From Penaeus vannamei (lineage: Eukaryota; Arthropoda; Malacostraca; Decapoda; Penaeidae): a stretch of DNA of 12,500 nucleotides. Below are positions 6,719 to 12,500 of the stretch, piece by piece; the first letter of the stretch is position 1; every line of letters begins with the position of its first letter. Location: assembly GCF_042767895.1 (NCBI RefSeq), contig NC_091564.1, forward strand, positions 20,890,519-20,903,018. Direction: 5' to 3'. A program made the position numbers and the translations under genes. Under the pieces are notes generated by a model. It had not been told where the DNA came from, did no database searches, and saw only the letters and a list, made by a program, of their open reading frames with translations.

Positions 6719-6860
6719 CGCCCAGCAGCAGAGGGATCAGCAGAAGCGGCACAAGCAGCAGAAGCAGGTGGAGCCGACCACGCTGCCCACGACACGCGAA
6801 CCCGATCGCTATGACAGCGCCAGTGATCCGCTAATGCCTTTTATGGAGACTGTCAGTTAG
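6719..6860 (+). CDS. probable terminal coding exon (C-terminus and stop codon), family not recognised
   Basis: A spliced frame opens after the acceptor-like sequence TCCTTTCGGCCAG (AG at 6717-6718). It reads about 47 codons without a stop and ends with TAG at 6858-6860. The first part is Gln/Lys-rich (AQQQRDQQKRHKQQKQ), encoded mainly by CAG, AAG, CGG, GTG and GAG. It continues with VEPTTLPTTREPD and ends RYDSASDPLMPFMETVS. The mixed composition, lack of simple repetition and high GC at third positions set it apart from the stop-free repeat frames nearby. The same frame has a TGA at 6702-6704, so it can only be translated if spliced in. The acceptor implies phase 2, with the first exon base completing an AGC codon. 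Three CAG triplets follow at 6723-6731, so alternative acceptors are possible. A basic Gln-rich tail suggests a disordered cytoplasmic or nuclear C-terminus, but the family is unknown. Upstream exons must lie at lower coordinates and were not found with confidence. Confidence 0.55.
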
Positions 6861-7108
6861 ACATGCCCCCTGCCCTCCCTCCCACCCATCCTAGCTGCCT
6901 CCCTCCTACCTGCCCGCTCCCCGACCTGCCCCTTCCCCCGACCCCCCGATCCCGTCCTCCCCCACCGCCACCACCTCCTCTTCCTCCTCAGCATCTTAAA
7001 ATGTCTACTTTCTATTGATGATTCCTGTCTACCTTTCTACCTTTCACTCTCCGGTCGCATTTTCCCTCCATTCTTTGTCTTCGTCTTTCCTTTTTTCTCT
7101 CTCCACTC

Positions 7109-7265
7109 TCCTTCTCCTTCTCCTTCTCCTTCTCCTTCTCCCTCTCTTTCTCTCTTTCCTTTTCTCTTTCCCTCTCCCTCTCCCTCTCCCTCTCCCTCTC
7201 CCTCTCCCTCTCCCTCTCCCTCTCCCTCTCCCTTTCCTTCTCCCTCTTCCTATCCTTCTCCCTCC
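7109..7265 (+). repeat. hexanucleotide arrays (CTTCTC)n and (CCCTCT)n
   Basis: CTTCTC units cover about 7109-7140, and a near-perfect CCCTCT array covers about 7170-7233 (roughly ten units), with TTTC and TTCC variants around it. It lies in the presumed 3'UTR, in the sense orientation. Confidence 0.93.
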
Positions 7266-7287
7266 CAATACCTCTCTCATTGCTCTA

Positions 7288-7293
7288 AATAAA
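7288..7293 (+). terminator. polyadenylation signal AATAAA
   Basis: A canonical AATAAA sits in TCTAAATAAATTTTC, about 430 bases after the plus-strand stop codon. It is the first AATAAA after that stop. AATAAA is common in AT-rich DNA, so position is the main support. Confidence 0.35.
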
Positions 7294-7479
7294 TTTTCAA
7301 ATCATCCTCTAGCCGTACCATTGTTCCCGGACACTTGACTCTTTAAAATCATTGCACATAACAACGAGGACACTGTCGAGGTTACAGGTGGACATTGCCA
7401 ACTTCAACTAAGTTTTCTTAATGGCCACTTTTTTGGACATCAATCTCCCTGTCCCTTCCTTTCGACAAGGGGCTAAAAC

Positions 7480-7800
7480 GCTTGGCTTGGGTCTTCAGCA
7501 GCGCCCTTGGGCACGGCTCCCTTTTCTGGGTGTCACTCGTCCAGGTGCAGATCCTTGAGATTCTCATGAACCGGGGTGATCCTTCCCCTGGATCTACCCC
7601 TGGCCTGCTCCTTTCCCTCCGAACAGGTGTTAAGATCTCCCTTGGCCACAATCAAATCTGCCCTCTGCTCTGGGCCTCCAGGATCTTCAAGAAGTACAGG
7701 CAAACCTGCCTCCCGCCCTTGAGCCCATGAGCTCTCCCCTGAGCACAGATAGGCCTGCTTCCTCCCCTGGGATCTTATAGGGGACGCTAAGGCCTAGGCA
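7480..7800 (+). repeat. possible degenerate 48-53 bp tandem repeat
   Basis: CCTGCTCC-like starts occur at about 7604, 7657, 7705 and 7754, each followed by CCCTTGG/CCCTGG and AGATCT/GGATCT variants and an AGG before the next start. Similarity is low and the call is tentative. Small open frames across it (82 codons from 7482) are not convincing. Confidence 0.25.
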
Positions 7801-8110
7801 CACGTGACCGCGGGCTGCAGGTCTCACATGAGAGCTTCCCGCAGGGGGACATTCCACGGCCTCTAGAGGCTTACACGTCACTTCTGCGCGTTATCACTCC
7901 GTCACTGTTTACACTTCCAGCCGTTACGCTCTCGTCACTGCGCAATATCACTCGCTATCCTGTCGGCTGCGCTTCCAGAAGCTCAAAGACGAGCACGCAA
8001 TACTTCTACGCCAGACGGAGGCGTGCACTTTTCGGCCCTTAAACACAAACGCTTTTCAAAATCGGAGTTTATTTCAGGTAGACCTGGGCGGCCCCCGCGC
8101 ATTCCCGTGG
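7801..8110. other. unique sequence without a gene call
   Basis: Unique DNA starting with a CACGTGAC E-box (7801-7808) and holding a 12-base palindrome GCCTCTAGAGGC (7859-7870). Two related segments (TATCACTC...CTTCCAG at about 7891-7920 and 7948-7979) hint at a decayed duplication. Confidence 0.35.
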
Positions 8111-9240
8111 CCAAATGAATCCGAATCCACGAAGGGAGAAAGGCGACTGGAAAGGGCAGGGGGCTGCGACCCCTCTCTACCTTATCCGACACGGAGCACG
8201 GGGAGGGAAACCCTGCCGACGCACGAGCGCGCACCTGCGTCTCCGAAGCGATACGGGAGGAAACTTGCGACTAGATCGGGGCTGCTCTCTGGCCGCCCCT
8301 CCGCCACGCTCTTCCATCCCGCCCCACCCCCTCCCTCCCCTTCCCGACCTCCCTTCCCCACCCTGCCTCCCCCCGCGGGTGCCTGCTGGTACTAAAAATG
8401 CGACAAGAATCTCCTCCTTTGTGCCCTCGCCGTCGCCCCTGTTCGCCTCTGGCCATCGCAGCCGCCCACGACCAAGGTGCCCGAGTCACGCCGAAGCGCC
8501 GCTCGCCCTCGGCCTCCCGAAGGAGATGGAAAATAATTGGAAGACTTCCAGAGTAGCGAGCAACCCTCGGCCTGGCCTGCCTGCCTGCCTCTTGAGAAAG
8601 TCTACAGCGTTCAGTTGCTGGATCGCTGCCCGTGCATCTGTCGAGCCTTCCCTCCCTTTGAACTCGAGCCTTGGGCAGCACCTGGCCGAAGGGGGGCGTT
8701 ATGCCCCCGACAGCCCCTCAGGTGGCAGAAGGAGCAGTTTCCCAAACTCGAAACCCCGTAAGTGTCCGTCCAGGAAGTAAAACAAAGCTCTCCGTGTGGC
8801 ATCAGGATCCAGACCAATTACCGGGGGCCCTTGAGCGAGCGTCCGGCCGCGCGGTCCTTCGCTCCAACTGTGGAGACGACGTCACGCTCCGGATGGGGCC
8901 CGCGGCTCTTGGAGCTGGTTTTCATTTACATGCTGAAGTGCTAGCCGCAGCCGCAGCCGCCGCCGAGATCACGAGCGAGAGCTAAAACCAGCTGAGATGC
9001 TGAAACCCTACACCGCCGCCCGCACCGCCACCACCTGAGGAGCCCGCACGCAAGTTCGTCTGCCCCGCCTGCATCCGCATCGACACCGCAAGCACTCCGA
9101 GAAAAACCAGATCCGAACGCATCAAACGCCGACGTCCGCTTGCTCTTGCTGGCGAAAAGGAACGGAACAACTCGAGGAAGACGTTTATGTCCAACAAACA
9201 AACAAACAAACAATCAGGCAAACGCACACACAATCACGCA
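8111..9240. other. CpG-rich unique block with doubtful open frames
   Basis: Roughly six to nine CpG per 60 bases in several lines, well above the neighbouring tracts, with GCC/GCA triplets at 8944-8964. The longest frame is 221 codons on the plus strand (8115-8780, MNPNPRREKGDWKGQ...), with complex composition but a weak start context (C at -3). A 136-codon minus frame (8681-8271) and another plus frame (9004-9321) overlap the block. High GC makes stops rare, so none is called as a gene. It could be a CpG-rich promoter or exon region. Confidence 0.35.
9195..9213 (+). repeat. (CAAA)n short tandem repeat
   Basis: About five CAAA units in a row. Confidence 0.9.
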
Positions 9241-9369
9241 CTCCGAACAGTCCCCACTCTCTCCCCCATGATAATTAACGGAGGTCATCATCACCAATTT
9301 CAACATCTCCCTCGTGGCAATTAGAGAGTTCACAGCCATACGCATAACGAGGCCACGCCCGCCCTTCAT

Positions 9370-9535
9370 CTTCGGCACCGTCATCATCATAATTGTTAAA
9401 TTACCGTGGTAATCATCCTGATCATTATCATCATGATAATCATCACGTTAACCACTATCTATAACACTGATCACTTTAATCACCATCTGAACATTACATC
9501 ATTTCACCATCAACTTCACCATCATCACTCCTACT
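9370..9535 (+). repeat. degenerate ATC/CAT-rich tract
   Basis: Repeated ATCATC, CATCAT and GATAATC words with many substitutions, including a near-palindrome ATTATCATCATGATAAT at 9424-9440. It looks like a decayed trinucleotide repeat. Confidence 0.6.
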
Positions 9536-9607
9536 TCCTTTCTTCCCCTCCCCCACCCCTTCACCCCTCCCCCACCCATCACCCACCACACAGGCAAGAT
9601 GTCACAC

Positions 9608-9643
9608 CACGTGACTTTCGTTCACGTGATGTCTAGGCACGTG
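9608..9643. promoter_or_regulatory. three CACGTGA E-boxes at exact 15-bp spacing
   Basis: CACGTG occurs at 9608-9613, 9623-9628 and 9638-9643, each followed by A. The central one is the full palindrome TCACGTGA, the type favoured by USF, MITF/TFEB and related bHLH-ZIP factors. The first lies in GTCACACCACGTGAC. No transcription start is identified next to it. Confidence 0.5.
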
Positions 9644-9755
9644 AATCTCATCGACACCAAAGGAAACAACAAAACAAGAAAAAAAGTGGCCACAAACGTG
9701 TAAATTTATTCCAGTGACTCGCCAACTCTAAGTTTCCATTTCCATCTCTTTTTCT

Positions 9756-9958
9756 TGGGAGAGGGGAGCAAGAAGGAGGGGCGGGGAAAAAGAGGAAAAG
9801 AAAGAAGAGAGAGAGAGAGGAAAGGGAGAGAGAGAGGAGAGAGGGGAGAGGGAGATGGAAAAGGAAGGGAGTGGGCGGGAGGTAGAGGGACAGAGAGAGA
9901 GAGAAAAGCGAGAAGAGAACAGAACAGAAGCGAGGAGAGGAGAAAAAAGAAGAGATGA
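9756..9958 (+). repeat. degenerate GA-rich purine tract
   Basis: GAGA, GGGAGA and AAGAG words with few pyrimidines. Frames on both strands are low complexity. Confidence 0.85.
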
Positions 9959-10380
9959 GAAGAAGTCTGAATGTCTAAGTTTGAAATCCTTCGACATCCA
10001 CGCAACCCAAAATTAACAGACCCAAAAAAGCAACGAATCGAATTTTCTGACGGACGGAGAGGCTTCCTACGGGCGGGGGGGGGGGGGGGGGTCCTAAAAC
10101 CATATCCTTGAAAGTAGGTAAACCTCACTCCCCATTGCTCCCGCCTCTTTTGCAAGCAAATGAAGAAAAGTCTTTTTTATACCTTTTAATTATGATCATT
10201 ATCGATATTTTTATAATTAAGTTTCGAAAATCGTAACCTCCCTAACCCTCTTCCCTTCCCCTACCCCTCCCCCCCAATACGCTCCCTCTCTCCACCCCAT
10301 AAAAAACGACCCCACCGTTTCATAACATCGATATCAGCGCCATACGCGGACCGTACGCTCCCCCTTACCTAACCTCCCCT
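9959..10380. other. unique sequence with a G17 homopolymer
   Basis: Unique, partly AT-rich sequence (10150-10220) with a 17-base G run at 10075-10091, preceded by GGGC. Pyrimidine-rich from about 10235. No gene is supported. Confidence 0.45.
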
Positions 10381-11158
10381 CCTTTCCCCTTTCTTCCCCT
10401 TCTTTCCCCTTCCCTCCCCCTCCTTCCCCCCTTTCCCTCCTCCCCTTCCTTACCCTCTCCTCCCCTGGTGTTCCCACCCCTCTTTTCATATCCCTTCTCC
10501 CTTCCCCTCCCCCTCCCTCCATATCCCTCTCCCCTACCCCTCCCCTCCCTCTATATCCTTCTCCCTTCTTCTCCTCATCCTCCCCTCCACTTATCCCTCT
10601 CCCTTACCCCCTTCCCTCCTCCCTCCATATCCCTCTCCCTGCCCCTCATCCTCCCTCCATATCCCTCTCCCTTCCCCTCCCCTCCCTCCATATCCCTCTC
10701 CCCTTCCTCCTCATCCTCCCTCCATATCCCTCTCTCCCTTCCCTTCCCCTCCCTCTATATCCTTCTCCCTTCTCCTCATCCTCCCTCCATATCCCTCCCT
10801 CCCTTCCCTTCCCTCTCCTCTATATCTCTCCCTTCTCTCCCTTCCTCCATATTCACCCTCCCCTCCGCTCCCTCCATATCCCTCTCCCTTCCCTCCCCTC
10901 CCTCCTATATCCTTCTCCTTTCCCTCATCCTCCCTTCCATATCCCTCCTCCTATTCCTTCCCTCCCTCCATATCCCTCCCTTCCCTTCCCATCCTCCCTC
11001 CATATTCACCCTCCCTTCCCCTCCCCTCCCTCCATATCCCTCTCCCTGCCCCTCATCCTCCCTCCATATCCCTCTCCCTTCCCCTCCCCTCCCTCCATAT
11101 CCCTCTCCCTTCCCCTCCCCTCCCTCCATATTCACCCTCCCTCCCCCTCCCTCCACAT
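10381..11158 (+). repeat. pyrimidine minisatellite, about 31-32 bp unit, about 20 copies
   Basis: The word CCTCCATATCC or a variant recurs about every 27-39 bases, most often 31-33, from about 10521 to 11158. C/T-rich sequence fills the rest of each unit. Variants include CTATATCC, CCATATTCACC (10849, 11002, 11128) and CTCATCC. The first 140 bases are CCCTT-rich without the ATAT word. The 293-codon plus frame (10468-11349) is a by-product of this repeat. Confidence 0.92.
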
Positions 11159-11400
11159 CCCCCGCATGTCACGCAACAGATAAAAGCGAATCGCGTTATT
11201 ATTCCGCTGGGCGTGACGTGACGCGACCCGCCCTCCGTCACCGGGCCCGGGAGATGCGCGGAAGGGATGGCTGGCTGGCTGGAGGGCTGTCACGCGGACT
11301 TTCTATGACATGTCACACGGCCAGCATGACACCTAGAACGGCCACGTAACGAAGCACACATTCCTCGCGATAATGGGAGTGGAAACGTATGTGCACAGAG
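11159..11400. other. unique sequence with CRE-like TGACGTGACG
   Basis: Between two large arrays, a GC-balanced unique segment carries TGACGTGACG (11214-11223), a GGCT triplicate (11269-11280) and the palindrome TGACATGTCA near 11306. An acceptor-like CGCAACAG follows the minisatellite, but no exon can be defined. Confidence 0.35.
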
Positions 11401-11750
<350 letters not shown>

Positions 11751-12035
11751 GCCAGAATTTTGTTTTAGCAAATTCATGGGAGTGCGTGCGCGTTGGCCGG
11801 CGGGAAGGGAGGTGCCTTCAGTAATTGTATCCTTAGTGCGCACAAGTGTACTTTCGTGCTTGCGTGCGCGCCGCAGCTAAGGCGCGCAAAGGAGCCCCTG
11901 GGCGCAAGTGGGTCACGCTGACCTCGCCGCCGCCGCCCTCCGTAGGACCTCGGCCATCTGGGCCAAATGCTGGCCACTTCGGGCCTCGCGCCCAAGGTTA
12001 ATCTACTCGCGAACACGAGGAGGCGAATAAACATG
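11751..12035. other. unique CpG-rich segment
   Basis: Unique DNA rich in CGCG and GCGC words (11780-11900), with GGCCA repeated three times at 11952-11976. A tiny plus frame (MEKEEMEQVVRA, from 12032) is not convincing. Confidence 0.4.
11910..11924. promoter_or_regulatory. IR3 element GGGTCACGCTGACCT (ERE/ERR-type palindrome)
   Basis: GGTCA, three bases, TGACC is a perfect 13-base palindromic core. The flanking G and T extend it to one mismatch from AGGTCAnnnTGACCT. This is the classical oestrogen-receptor-type arrangement. In arthropods the plausible binders are ERR or other orphan receptors (inference). Confidence 0.4.
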
Positions 12036-12087
12036 GAGAAAGAGGAGATGGAACAGGTGGTCAGGGCATAGGAGGGAGGAGGATGAT

Positions 12088-12500
<413 letters not shown>

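Larger units (their letters stand above)
6861..7310 (+). other. presumed 3'UTR of the plus-strand gene
   Basis: After the TAG the sequence becomes C/T-rich and non-coding (CCTCCC, CTACCT and CCTTCTC runs). It contains a hexanucleotide array and reaches AATAAA at 7288-7293. This fits a 3'UTR of about 430 bases plus a cleavage region, but it depends entirely on the terminal exon call. Confidence 0.35.

Noticed and set aside
10468..11349. 293-codon plus frame
   Set aside because: It is made by the C/T minisatellite. The residues only mirror the repeat unit.

Overview
The window looks like eukaryotic nuclear DNA of the type found in decapod crustaceans, most likely a penaeid shrimp. The reasons are the very high density of long, perfect microsatellites (CA/GT, GA/CT, GCAC, TCTG, TCC, GGGA, GATA), the long one-sided purine or pyrimidine tracts, and CpG-containing unique islands between them. 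There are no compact operon-like genes, no tRNA or rRNA genes, and no intact transposon gene that I can recognise. The taxon is an inference from repeat style, not from a marker gene. Almost all of the longer open frames are stop-free simple repeats and are not genes.

Two short stretches look truly coding. On the minus strand, 2461-2517 encodes MVYRCEEVLLSYNKFNETK and is followed directly by a consensus splice donor (GTGAGT). It is probably a first coding exon, or possibly an internal one. On the plus strand, 6719-6860 reads as a terminal exon: a spliced-in Gln/Lys-rich start, a C-terminus ending in PLMPFMETVS, a TAG stop, a pyrimidine-rich 3'UTR and an AATAAA signal at 7288. I recognise neither protein family. 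If both calls hold, two genes on opposite strands are interleaved or nested here, because the plus gene must come from lower coordinates, across the minus exon.

Layout: 1-700 unique sequence with a small CT tract; 700-1380 CT/TCTG arrays with a GC-rich island at about 1010-1110; 1380-2040 mixed unique sequence with a DR1 nuclear-receptor-type site; 2040-2445 CA then GCAC arrays, which are intronic for the minus gene; 2461-3230 the minus exon and its upstream region, with a tandem 18-19 bp repeat, a duplicated hairpin and a G4/GC-box cluster; 3223-4135 pyrimidine arrays interrupted by a 64 bp pure-AT block; 4169-5087 GA, GGGA and GT arrays; 5088-6700 AT-rich then purine-rich sequence, with a second DR1 site; 6719-7310 the plus terminal exon and 3'UTR; 7480-9320 a CpG-rich unique block with open frames of doubtful status; 9370-9650 ATC-rich sequence and three CACGTG boxes at exact 15 bp spacing; 9756-10091 GA-rich sequence and a G17 run; 10380-11160 a pyrimidine minisatellite of about 31-32 bp; 11160-12060 unique and GA/GGGA sequence with a perfect GGTCAnnnTGACC palindrome; 12088-12342 GA/GATA arrays; 12343-12500 unique.

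The most interesting signals are the two likely exons and their opposite orientation, the set of perfect nuclear-receptor-like elements (two DR1, one IR3), the evenly spaced E-box triplet, and the structured repeats upstream of and just inside the minus-strand gene. I found no clear novel enzymatic or defence system.
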